Shown: positions 26,820 to 33,552 of the stretch, one piece after another
Layout: each line of letters starts with the position of its first letter
How positions within the stretch are numbered: position 1 is the first letter of the stretch
Assembly: GCF_004684935.1 (NCBI RefSeq)
Contig: NZ_SRJD01000016.1
Coordinates: 24,701 to 88,700 of the forward strand
Length of the DNA: 64,000 bases
Reading direction: 5' to 3'
From: Sporolactobacillus shoreae
GTDB lineage: Bacteria > Bacillota > Bacilli > Bacillales > Sporolactobacillaceae
Translations under genes and position numbers: made by a program
The notes under the pieces: generated by a model
Database searches by the model: none
What the model was told of the DNA's origin: nothing
Seen by the model: the letters and a program-made list of their open reading frames with translations, nothing else

Positions 26820-27599
26820 TCACCTGAAGAAAAACGTCAGCCAGTCGATCATCGGCTTCCACAGGCCAGGATATTCTTTCAGTATCAGTTTCCTGACCTG
26901 TACAGATGTCAGATCACTCAGATCTTTCGTATGGGTGACAATCCTGATGACACCGTGCGGCGATTGCCCGATTGCGATGTGTCCCTCCGCGTAGCCACCG
27001 ATTGCGACATGCGAGGCAATAGCCGTCCCGCCAATCGAAAACACACCAACTGATAAACCGCCTAGGGACAAAACACCGATGGCGAGACCACCTATTGCGA
27101 GCGCTCCGATCGACAGTCCGCCCACAGCAAGAATTAGCCCTAAAACGATTCCGCCGAATCCAAGAAAACCGGCGGACAGACCTCCCAGACATAATCCACC
27201 CAAAGAAATGCCCCCGATAGAAAGAGCACCTATAGATACAGTGCCGATGGCTAAAATTCCTTTTGCCACACAAAATCCCGGACCAAGATTGATGTGAACA
27301 AGCGGAAGGCCGAAAAGCGTTCTTTTGCTTTTGAATTCATAGCGCCACGCATCGTAATAAGTGCCCGGATCATTTTCCTGATGCCTTTCAACCTCAATAG
27401 AAAGTTCATCTCTGATCAATTTGTCAGTTGATACACCAAATAAATCGCTGAAGACGATCAGCTTGTCCTTGTCAGGATCGGATTGACCGGATTCCCACTT
27501 CGAAACGGCCTGTCTTGAAACACCAACGATCTCGGCCAACTTCTCTTGAGACATGCCTTGCTTCTTTCTCAGTGACTGCATTTTTTCGTGAAAGTTCAT
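26820..27599 (-). CDS. XRE-type HTH protein with glycine-rich repeat tail
   Basis: 259 residues in two parts. Residues 3-65 form a Cro/C1-type helix-turn-helix (QEKLAEIVGVSRQAVSKWE). From about 105 to 215 there is an unusual hydrophobic repeat built on units like AIGxxSIGxLSIGGxSLGG. The C-terminus (VRKLILKEYP onward) is non-repetitive. Comparable HTH-plus-repeat proteins occur in Firmicutes, with no function known to me. The repeat could be membrane-embedded or fold as a stacked beta-helix. I take the ATG at 27599 as start because GGGAGGTGA is 6 bases upstream and overlaps the earlier GTG. It lies next to the ECF sigma gene but is divergent from it. Confidence 0.8.
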   Translation of the reverse strand: MNFHEKMQSLRKKQGMSQEKLAEIVGVSRQAVSKWESGQSDPDKDKLIVFSDLFGVSTDKLIRDELSIEVERHQENDPGTYYDAWRYEFKSKRTLFGLPLVHINLGPGFCVAKGILAIGTVSIGALSIGGISLGGLCLGGLSAGFLGFGGIVLGLILAVGGLSIGALAIGGLAIGVLSLGGLSVGVFSIGGTAIASHVAIGGYAEGHIAIGQSPHGVIRIVTHTKDLSDLTSVQVRKLILKEYPGLWKPMIDWLTFFFR

Positions 27600-27797
27600 G
27601 GTTGTCACCTCCCATTCAAGAGTATAAATTTCTATCGCACATGACTACCAACCGTTGCTGACAATCTGTCAACCGGCAGTTGCGTTAACAATTTCAGGGC
27701 TTTTTTTACATTATCACATGAAAAGCAGCCAAAAGAGAGCCGGAATATAATAAACATTCATTCGGCCTTTTTCATTTTGAACAAATTACCGAAACCA

Positions 27798-27826
27798 TGT
27801 AACATTTACCGTGAATCAAACGTTGT
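27798..27826 (+). promoter_or_regulatory. Possible ECF-type (autoregulated) promoter of the sigma factor gene
   Basis: TGTAAC (27798-27803), a 17-base spacer and CGTTGT (27821-27826) resemble the -35 TGWAAC and -10 CGTH elements of Bacillus ECF promoters, about 30 bases before the sigma gene. ECF sigma genes commonly transcribe themselves. Read by eye only. Confidence 0.5.
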
Positions 27827-27856
27827 TTTTGTGTACGCAGCGAAGGGGGAGCACAG

Positions 27857-28522
27857 GTGGAGAGGAATTTGGATGAATTATACCGCAATTTTGCAAAACC
27901 CCTCTACTTTTATTTGCTAAAACTGTCAGGCTCCCCACATTTGGCTGAAGATTTAACGCAAGAAACTTTTGTCAGAGCCACGATCTCTTTGTCGTCTGTT
28001 CAGCATCACGAAAACATCAGAGCATGGCTCTTAAAAACGGCTAGAAACGCTTATCTGGATGAATGGAGAAAACGCGAAAAGCGAAAATGGATTCCCTTTG
28101 CAGAATCACTGCTTAATCAAAGAGAAATGCTCAGCCCATATGGCTTGCCTGAAGATGAAGCGATAAAAGCGGAAAATCAAAAAGATGTCGAGCGACTGTT
28201 AAGCTGTCTTCCAGAAATTTATCGTTCCGCTATCTATTTGCGAGAAATAGAGGGACTGAGCTATACGGAAATTCAAAAAGCACTCGATTTAACGGAAGGT
28301 CAAGTAAAAGTCACCTTGCACCGAGCAAAAAAGAAATTAGCACATCTGATGGAAAGTAAAAGTTGGAGGAGTGAACTACTCACCATTGAAATGGTAAGCT
28401 TCTGGGAACACCGTTCGCTTACTTTGAGAAGACCAAAGCAGAGGCCACGGCTGTTAACCAGGGCTCATCCCGAGCCCACAGACGTCTTGCTCAGCCAAAA
28501 GCGAGACGTTCAATATTTTTAG
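27857..28522 (+). CDS. ECF RNA polymerase sigma factor with IS-encoded C-terminal tail
   Basis: Residues 1-173 are a complete extracytoplasmic-function sigma-70 factor. Region 2 includes HLAEDLTQETFVRA, and region 4 includes LPEIYRSAIYLREIEGLSYTEIQKAL and VKVTLHRAKKKL. Such factors redirect RNA polymerase to stress promoters and are held by a membrane anti-sigma protein. The GTG start has AAGGGGGA 6 bases upstream. The natural gene should stop just after codon 173. An IS605-type element inserted there removes the stop, and the frame continues 48 codons into the element (LLTIEMVSFWEH onward). The anti-sigma gene lies on the far side of the element at 29805. The tail may impair or free the sigma factor; its effect is unknown. 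Confidence 0.9.
   Translation: MERNLDELYRNFAKPLYFYLLKLSGSPHLAEDLTQETFVRATISLSSVQHHENIRAWLLKTARNAYLDEWRKREKRKWIPFAESLLNQREMLSPYGLPEDEAIKAENQKDVERLLSCLPEIYRSAIYLREIEGLSYTEIQKALDLTEGQVKVTLHRAKKKLAHLMESKSWRSELLTIEMVSFWEHRSLTLRRPKQRPRLLTRAHPEPTDVLLSQKRDVQYF
28355..28510 (-). ncRNA. Predicted omega (reRNA) guide RNA of TnpB, right end plus guide
   Basis: In TnpB elements the guide RNA is read from the 3' end of tnpB through the right end, and the bases just outside the element act as guide. Here the scaffold would include the terminal hairpin 28379-28398 (ctcaccatt-ga-aatggtaag on the plus strand). The guide would be about 16 bases from 28370 downward, lying in the sigma factor gene. The 5' limit is not visible. 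The placement is by analogy with characterised TnpB systems. Confidence 0.45.
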
Positions 28523-29648
28523 CCGCATTGACATCCCGGTCGTGGTGCGTGCCACATTGTGGGCAGGTCCATTCTCTCACGTTGAGGGGTTTCTTCCCAT
28601 CGTCATGCCCGCACGTGGAACAGATCTGTGACGTTTTGTACGGATTCACAAGCTTGAGCTCTTTGCCGTACCACGCACACTTATAGATGAGCAGCCGCCG
28701 GAGCTCCCCCCATGCCTGGTTGACGATTGCCCGGGCGAGTGCATGATTCCGAAGCAGATTTTTGGTTCTTAAGTTCTCTAGGGCGATCCGGTCATACGTC
28801 TTCACGAGTTCGGTCGTCAATTTATGAAGCTTGTCCATCCGCTGGTTCGCTATTTTTTCATGAATCAGAGCGACTTGAAGGCGGGCTTTGGTTACGTTTT
28901 TAAAATCCGCCAGGATGCGGGGTACGGGCACCTTTTGGTGGTGGTCCCAGGCAATGGCTTTTTTCGCCAATTGCTGCCGTCGAGCCAGTTTTCGCTGCCA
29001 GAGCCGGAGCTTACGGGCTAAGCCTTGATCAAAATGAGTGGTCGGCGATCGGAGATCCTCCACGGAACCAATGAGCAGGTCTTTCACGCCTAAATCACAA
29101 CCGATGGTTTGGCCGGTTTTGGGGAAGGCTTGATTTTCGCCTTCCACGGTTAAGACGGCAAAGTATTTTCCTGTCGGCGTGCGGCTCAGGGTGACTTGTC
29201 TGATCGTTTCGGAGAGCCGCTGTCCTGCTTTAAAGCGAAGGATCCCCAGTTTCGGCAGGCGAATCCCATGATGGCCGACGGGCTGGATGTTGCCCTTCAC
29301 AAATTTCGAGGTGTAGCTTTGCTTGAAGGCGTGTTTGGCTTTGAACTTGGGATGCCCTTTTTCTTTTTTAAAGAACGCGTGAAAGGCGTCTATTAAATGC
29401 TGATTGGTGACCTGCAGGCTGGTGCTCTCTGCTTCTTTAAGAAAGGGATGTTCCTTTTTCAGCAAAGGAAGCAGGTTGTTCAGCGCATACGCAGTCAAAA
29501 AAGAAGCCTTGGGATTATTTTCATGCCGCTCCTCGAGCATCGCCAGCATCTGATTCCAAACAAAACGCGCACAGCCAAAGTTTTGAGCCAATTGCTGGCG
29601 TTGCTGTTTGTTGGGATAGATTCTCAATTTCAAGCCCTTCGTAACCAT
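28491..29648 (-). CDS. tnpB: TnpB, RNA-guided endonuclease of an IS605-type element
   Basis: 385 residues, within the usual TnpB range. It has an N-terminal OrfB HTH region (LKLRIYPNKQQRQQLAQNFGC), a central domain, a RuvC-like nuclease core and a zinc finger. The catalytic triad is intact: Asp185 in GCDLGVKDL, Glu291 in IALENL and Asp372 in HDRDVNAAKN. The zinc cysteines are in ICSTCGHDDG and WTCPQCG. The ATG at 29648 follows GGGAGGTGAGACC. Such proteins cut DNA matching their omega RNA next to a TAM and help the element persist. All key residues are present, so this copy is probably active. Confidence 0.95.
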   Translation of the reverse strand: MVTKGLKLRIYPNKQQRQQLAQNFGCARFVWNQMLAMLEERHENNPKASFLTAYALNNLLPLLKKEHPFLKEAESTSLQVTNQHLIDAFHAFFKKEKGHPKFKAKHAFKQSYTSKFVKGNIQPVGHHGIRLPKLGILRFKAGQRLSETIRQVTLSRTPTGKYFAVLTVEGENQAFPKTGQTIGCDLGVKDLLIGSVEDLRSPTTHFDQGLARKLRLWQRKLARRQQLAKKAIAWDHHQKVPVPRILADFKNVTKARLQVALIHEKIANQRMDKLHKLTTELVKTYDRIALENLRTKNLLRNHALARAIVNQAWGELRRLLIYKCAWYGKELKLVNPYKTSQICSTCGHDDGKKPLNVREWTCPQCGTHHDRDVNAAKNIERLAFG

Positions 29649-29745
29649 GGTCTCACCTCCCTTCGGAAATGATTATAGCACATTCGTTCTCATTTCAACA
29701 CGGGATTGAGAGGTTATCTCTTGTCAGTACGGGATTGCCCAAGAC

Positions 29746-29786
29746 GCAGATAAAACTCGTCATTAAAATGACGGAGTTTTATCTGC
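29746..29786 (-). repeat. Left-end hairpin of the IS605-type element
   Basis: gcagataaaactcgtcatt pairs with aatgacggagttttatctgc (one bulged G), a near-perfect stem of 19 bp. The truncated copy at 54764 has a related but diverged stem in the same place. It lies 20-60 bases upstream of the anti-sigma ATG and could hinder its transcription. Confidence 0.8.
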
Positions 29787-29804
29787 TGGCAACCCTTAAT
29801 AAAA

Positions 29805-30806
29805 ATGACTGAATGGACCAAAGACAAGGAAAAGAGGATACTACTTAAATACCGGCTGACGTTAACTTTCCGTATCCTTCGTATACTACTCTTCTGCTTT
29901 CTGCTATATGCTGGTTATTCATTGATCACCAATTTTATCTTTCGGCAGACAAACATGTCTGACAAGCACGTATTCTATAGTGAACTTGCGCTCGATTGGA
30001 CACAGCCAAATCTTCAGGCAGATCTGGGAGGCACCGTCAATAAAGAAATCACGCCGTTCTGGACACAAAAAATTTCGTACTCCGTGTATCGGGTTATTGG
30101 CACTAAATCATACTACGCCGGGGAGGTTTCGATTAACAAACCGGTTCTGACATCATTCGCAAACATGCAAATCAAACTTAATCCTCAAAATAATCAAGAG
30201 GACCGATACGTTTTTTCTTTGCCTGAAAACCCAAAAACCGGAAAAAAATATAATGTCCGCTTAACCGACCCATCAGTCTGGGATGTACTAAATAAGGTAG
30301 ATCAAGGAACCGTCGCCGATATGTCCTTCTCAACAACTCGGTATCTTTCACCTGAGGAATTGATTAAACTGCTTAAGCCCTATGATCTTCATATTCTATG
30401 GATGCCGATTTATACGGGTGAATTGAAAAACTTTGATCCGGGCTATGCGGGTTCATCAGACACACTTTCTGTTCCAAACTTTGGCCTGGCGGGTGGTCGT
30501 GGAAAGGATGGAAGCGGACAGTGGAAAGATACCGATTTGAGAGAAGAAAGCCTTAAACAAAGTGAAGGATCAATGCTCAAGAATATGAAAAATTTATTAA
30601 AAAATGAATCGAAGACCTATTATGAGTCTTTTTTAGGCTTGTACTATTTGCCTGAACGCTATGGTTATCTGCAAAAGAACGGTTTTCAAGCTTATGGCGC
30701 CGTAGTTACGGGACCGGTTAAGGAGTTGCTGAAATTAAAAAATGTAAAAGAAATCCGCGATCCAAAGCTTGGCGATTTGGAGTTCTGGAATTGGGAAAAC
30801 GAATGA
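29805..30806 (+). CDS. Membrane anti-sigma factor (Sigma_reg_C type)
   Basis: 333 residues. A cytoplasmic N-terminus of about 20 residues precedes one membrane helix (about 26-45), followed by a large extracytoplasmic domain. The domain layout, including LKPYDLHILWMPIYTGE and the FLGLYYLPERYGYLQKNG segment near the end, fits the sigma-regulator N/C domain anti-sigma proteins found next to ECF sigma genes in Bacilli. It would normally be co-translated with the sigma gene. The IS605-type insertion now places its ATG only about 6 bases from the element's end, with no ribosome site upstream. The original GGAGGA lies at 28365-28370 on the other side of the element. Its expression is therefore likely reduced (inference). 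Confidence 0.85.
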   Translation: MTEWTKDKEKRILLKYRLTLTFRILRILLFCFLLYAGYSLITNFIFRQTNMSDKHVFYSELALDWTQPNLQADLGGTVNKEITPFWTQKISYSVYRVIGTKSYYAGEVSINKPVLTSFANMQIKLNPQNNQEDRYVFSLPENPKTGKKYNVRLTDPSVWDVLNKVDQGTVADMSFSTTRYLSPEELIKLLKPYDLHILWMPIYTGELKNFDPGYAGSSDTLSVPNFGLAGGRGKDGSGQWKDTDLREESLKQSEGSMLKNMKNLLKNESKTYYESFLGLYYLPERYGYLQKNGFQAYGAVVTGPVKELLKLKNVKEIRDPKLGDLEFWNWENE

Positions 30807-30913
30807 AGTGTGAGGTTAAAAGATTACGACTGGATTTTTTCAGAGATTAGACCACTCGGGTTGAAAGTACTTTTAAACATTTGTCCGGAGTTAAGCGAAG
30901 ACTGTTCTTGATG

Positions 30914-30951
30914 TAAAAAAAGCAGAATGAGAGCTTGCTTTTCATCCTGCT
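30914..30951 (-). terminator. Terminator of the PAP2-ppiB-thiamine-binding gene group
   Basis: Minus-strand stem agcaggatga / tcattctgct (one G-T pair) is followed by a run of T residues (plus strand A 30914-30920), about 60 bases past the last gene. Confidence 0.8.
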
Positions 30952-31009
30952 TCATTAATAGTCGGTGATGTCTAAATCCCCGACTGCCTTTTTTAATTTG
31001 TGTCTTTTG

Positions 31010-31303
31010 TTAATCTTCCCGATATTTACCGACCTTTTCTTCAATCGACGTTCCCTGCGGACGGAAATGGATCTTCACTTCTGCCGCAACTTCATCGGCG
31101 CCGGCTTCAACCGTCGCATAGATCGTCTGTTTCACAACTTCCAGCAAGTCATCCAGCTCACCCTCGAGTACGGTTTCCAGTGCGTCGACTTCGTACTTCA
31201 CACCGGACTTCTGAATAGCTTCAATCGCTTTATCCACTAATGCATAAGTATCCTTATCCTTTGAAAATGGAAGAATCTGCAGCCCGACATTACTTTTTGG
31301 CAT
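31010..31303 (-). CDS. Thiamine-binding (YqgV/MTH1187) family protein
   Basis: A 97-residue soluble ferredoxin-like protein of the MTH1187/YkoF superfamily, small proteins that bind thiamine or related pyrimidines. It starts MPKSNVGLQILPF and carries the family's alternating strand-helix pattern with VEAGADEVAAEVKIHFRP near the end. I start at the ATG at 31303, preceded by GGGAGGAG; the longer frame overlaps the ribosome site. Only 23 bases separate it from ppiB, so both are likely on one mRNA. The physiological ligand is not shown. Confidence 0.8.
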   Translation of the reverse strand: MPKSNVGLQILPFSKDKDTYALVDKAIEAIQKSGVKYEVDALETVLEGELDDLLEVVKQTIYATVEAGADEVAAEVKIHFRPQGTSIEEKVGKYRED

Positions 31304-31326
31304 GACGTATGCTCCTCCCTGCTCTT

Positions 31327-31764
31327 TTACTCTTCGTCCCAAACTTTAACTTCGGTCATAATGTCGCCATTGTGCATCGCCAGAACGGTATCAAGACCTT
31401 CAGTGACTTGTCCAAAAACGGTGTGTACGCCGTCCAGATGTGGTTGAGGTGCGTGCACTATAAAAAACTGACAGGAACCAGTGTCGCGGCCTGCATGAGC
31501 CATCGAAAGTGCTCCTGCGACATGCTTATGCGGATTGCCATCCGTTTCACATTTTATTGTATAGCCTGCGTCACCCATTCCTGTGCCCGTCGGATCGCCG
31601 CCCTGGCTGACAAATCCGGGGATGACGCGGTGGAAAGTCAGACCGTTATAGAAGCCTGAATTGGCAAGTTTTTCAAAATTAGCTACTGTATTCGGCGCTT
31701 CGCCCGGGAAAAAATCAATTTTAATGACCGCACCGTCTTCCATTTTAATCGAACCTTTTTTCAT
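31327..31764 (-). CDS. ppiB: Peptidyl-prolyl cis-trans isomerase, cyclophilin type
   Basis: A 145-residue single-domain cyclophilin, the size of B. subtilis PpiB, which speeds proline isomerisation during protein folding in the cytoplasm. Conserved blocks are [32 protein letters not shown] (with the catalytic Arg), GALSMAHAG and SCQFFIVH. No signal peptide. AAGGAGGAG precedes the ATG. It lies between a PAP2 phosphatase gene (25-base gap) and the thiamine-binding protein gene, probably one transcription unit. Confidence 0.94.
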   Translation of the reverse strand: MKKGSIKMEDGAVIKIDFFPGEAPNTVANFEKLANSGFYNGLTFHRVIPGFVSQGGDPTGTGMGDAGYTIKCETDGNPHKHVAGALSMAHAGRDTGSCQFFIVHAPQPHLDGVHTVFGQVTEGLDTVLAMHNGDIMTEVKVWDEE

Positions 31765-31789
31765 ATAAACTCCTCCTTATTCTTCCATA

Positions 31790-32443
31790 TTAACGGCTAT
31801 TCTTTCTGCGTTCAATAAAGATCATTGCTAATAGCGCCAAACCGACAACCAGTCCGCCCAAGGAATATCCGGCAAGAACATCCGTAAAAAAATGTACTCT
31901 GAGAAAAGGCCGGCTGAACCCGATCAGAAGGATCATTGCCAGGTTGATTCCAATCCATAGGACTTTGATCCATTTAATCCCGATCAGCGGCGTGATCAGG
32001 ATGATCAGGAGTCCGTATACGGTCGACGCGTTCATTGCGTGCCCGCTTGGGAAACTGTATCCGCTCACGTCTACCAGATGAGGAAAATTCGGACGATGCC
32101 GCATGATCTGGTTTTTGAGCGCTTCATTCAGACAACGTTCAACGATAAAAGCGGTGGGCAATAAAATCAAAGCAAAAATTTTTCTTCTGAGCAGCAAATA
32201 AAGTGATGACAGGATAATAATGAGGATCAGCAGTTTTGAATCCCCGAAATCGGTCAGCTTGGAAAAAAAAGCGATCAGCGGCTTTGTTCGCAACGGATCA
32301 AGGTCCTGGATCAGTCGATTGTCCAGTCGGACGACTTCCGAGTTACGAATTGCCAGAGCAAAAGCAAGAAAAACAAGAGCACAAAGGATAACGATCCATG
32401 CTCGGTTCATGGCCATTCGTTTTGCTTTTTCTAATTTTTCCAT
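31790..32443 (-). CDS. PAP2-family membrane phosphatase
   Basis: 217 residues with about six membrane helices. The three parts of the phosphatidic acid phosphatase 2 signature are visible: KNQIMRHRP, FPSGH, and SRPFLRVHFFTD with the catalytic His. Such enzymes dephosphorylate lipid phosphates at the outer membrane face, for example undecaprenyl pyrophosphate or phosphatidylglycerophosphate. Which substrate applies here cannot be told from sequence. It heads the group PAP2-ppiB-thiamine-binding protein. Confidence 0.88.
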   Translation of the reverse strand: MEKLEKAKRMAMNRAWIVILCALVFLAFALAIRNSEVVRLDNRLIQDLDPLRTKPLIAFFSKLTDFGDSKLLILIIILSSLYLLLRRKIFALILLPTAFIVERCLNEALKNQIMRHRPNFPHLVDVSGYSFPSGHAMNASTVYGLLIILITPLIGIKWIKVLWIGINLAMILLIGFSRPFLRVHFFTDVLAGYSLGGLVVGLALLAMIFIERRKNSR

Positions 32444-32596
32444 TTATCACTCCCCCAATTCCCCCATAGTCATTTTTCCGGGAATGATTCAACCGTCTCT
32501 GTCTATTTATGCTGCCTGTCCGGAAACCATGAAGCCTTCACCCGCGTCCTGATAAAAAAATCATACATCCGATCATCGGCCAGAAAAACGTCCTTT

Positions 32597-32625
32597 TTGC
32601 GGCCTTAGCCGCCTGCGAATATAAT
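32597..32625 (+). promoter_or_regulatory. Probable sigma-A promoter of the OsmC-family gene
   Basis: TTGCGG (32597-32602), a 17-base spacer and a perfect TATAAT (32620-32625) lie about 50 bases before the start codon. The spacer contains part of a small palindrome gcggc-ctta-gccgc that could be a regulator site. Confidence 0.5.
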
Positions 32626-32675
32626 TAAATAATAATACATTGATCATCGTTTTCAGCACAGAAAGGACGGATAAA

Positions 32676-33146
32676 ATGGAAACATTTGTTTTTCAGCTTG
32701 AGGGAATGTGGAAGGGATCATGGGACGGAAACGGCCGGATTGAGACCAAAGGACTGAATTCGAGCATCTCCGTTGATCCCTCAATGCAGGGAAGCGGAAT
32801 CGGAACCAATCCTGATGAATTGCTTCTCAGCGCTCTTTCGTCCTGTTTTCTAATCACACTTGGTATAAGGCTGAATAAAGAATCAATCAGCTATGACCAC
32901 ATCTCCATACGGTCTGAAGGTACCGTGACCAAACAGGGCGGCCTCCATTTTGAGAAAGTTGTCCATAAACCTGTGATTTACCTTAATGGAGCACTTTCCG
33001 ATGAATTGCGCTCAAAACTTTTCGCTGCCATAAAAATGGCTGAGCGGGACTGCATGATAGCGAAAGCAGTCCGGGGTAATATCCGTGTTGATGTTGAACC
33101 GGTATTCCAACCTGCGGGCACAAACCTCATCAGCGAAAAAGCGTGA
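32676..33146 (+). CDS. OsmC/YhfA-family protein, probable thiol peroxidase
   Basis: 156 residues. OsmC/Ohr-fold proteins reduce organic hydroperoxides with two cysteines. Both are present here, in LLLSALSSCFLITLG and AERDCMIAKAV. I choose the ATG at 32676 (METFVFQLEG) because AAGGA lies 8 bases upstream and the earlier in-frame start lacks one. A promoter-like pair lies just upstream. It belongs to the general OsmC class rather than to Ohr proper. It is convergent with the DUF948 gene, and its stop lies inside the shared terminator. Confidence 0.85.
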   Translation: METFVFQLEGMWKGSWDGNGRIETKGLNSSISVDPSMQGSGIGTNPDELLLSALSSCFLITLGIRLNKESISYDHISIRSEGTVTKQGGLHFEKVVHKPVIYLNGALSDELRSKLFAAIKMAERDCMIAKAVRGNIRVDVEPVFQPAGTNLISEKA

Positions 33147-33174
33147 GAAGACGTCATCTTCTTCACGCTTTTTC
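33137..33174. terminator. Bidirectional terminator overlapping two gene ends
   Basis: A gcgtgagaaga / tcttcttcacgc hairpin (one bulge) with A and T tracts on both sides includes the stop codon of the OsmC-family gene and the last codons of the DUF948 gene. Confidence 0.75.
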
Positions 33175-33480
33175 CTTTTTCAGAGACATTTTTGTTTTAT
33201 AAAAATTTTCCTGTGCTAGAACAACCACCTGCTGAACCTGCCGGGATACCGACCGAACTGTTTCCTTCTTTTTGACAAAATCGAGCTGAATTGAGGACAT
33301 GTTCTGCGTCAACGTGTTTTTTTCCGCGCCAATTTTTTCGGCCTGACGCCGCATTTTCTCACTGGTTTTAGAGACTTTTGCCATCGTTCCGTTCATTCGT
33401 TTAAGCGTCGCCGCAGCCGAAAAGAAAAATCCGATGACAGCTGCTACAACGAGTCCCAGACTTAGGTAGACAATAATCAT
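33163..33480 (-). CDS. DUF948 (YtxG-like) membrane protein
   Basis: 105 residues: one N-terminal membrane helix (residues 1-24) and a coiled-coil-like charged remainder (KVSKTSEKMRRQAEKI, SVSRQVQQVVVLAQ). This layout matches DUF948 proteins such as YtxG, a general-stress protein in B. subtilis with no fixed molecular role. It is convergent with the OsmC-family gene and lies downstream of menE with about 70 bases between. Function unknown. Confidence 0.72.
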   Translation of the reverse strand: MIIVYLSLGLVVAAVIGFFFSAAATLKRMNGTMAKVSKTSEKMRRQAEKIGAEKNTLTQNMSSIQLDFVKKKETVRSVSRQVQQVVVLAQENFYKTKMSLKKEKA

Positions 33481-33552
33481 TCCGATCAGTCCTTCTCACT
33501 GTTATCAAATGACCCTATTCCGCTTTTATCATACCCCAAAGATGGTGAAAGA

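Larger units (their letters stand above)
28376..29799 (-). mobile_element. IS200/IS605-type element carrying only tnpB (IS1341-like), complete
   Basis: About 1.42 kb with one gene, tnpB, and no TnpA transposase. The right end (minus strand 3') has a 9-bp hairpin with a two-base loop at 28379-28398 and ends TTCAC. The left end carries a long hairpin at 29746-29786 and begins near TTAAGGGTTGCC. No target duplication is expected for this family. Boundaries are accurate to about 2 bases because AA occurs at both junctions. Joining the flanks recreates an intact sigma/anti-sigma junction, which confirms the limits. A second, truncated copy lies at 54764-55817. Confidence 0.88.
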
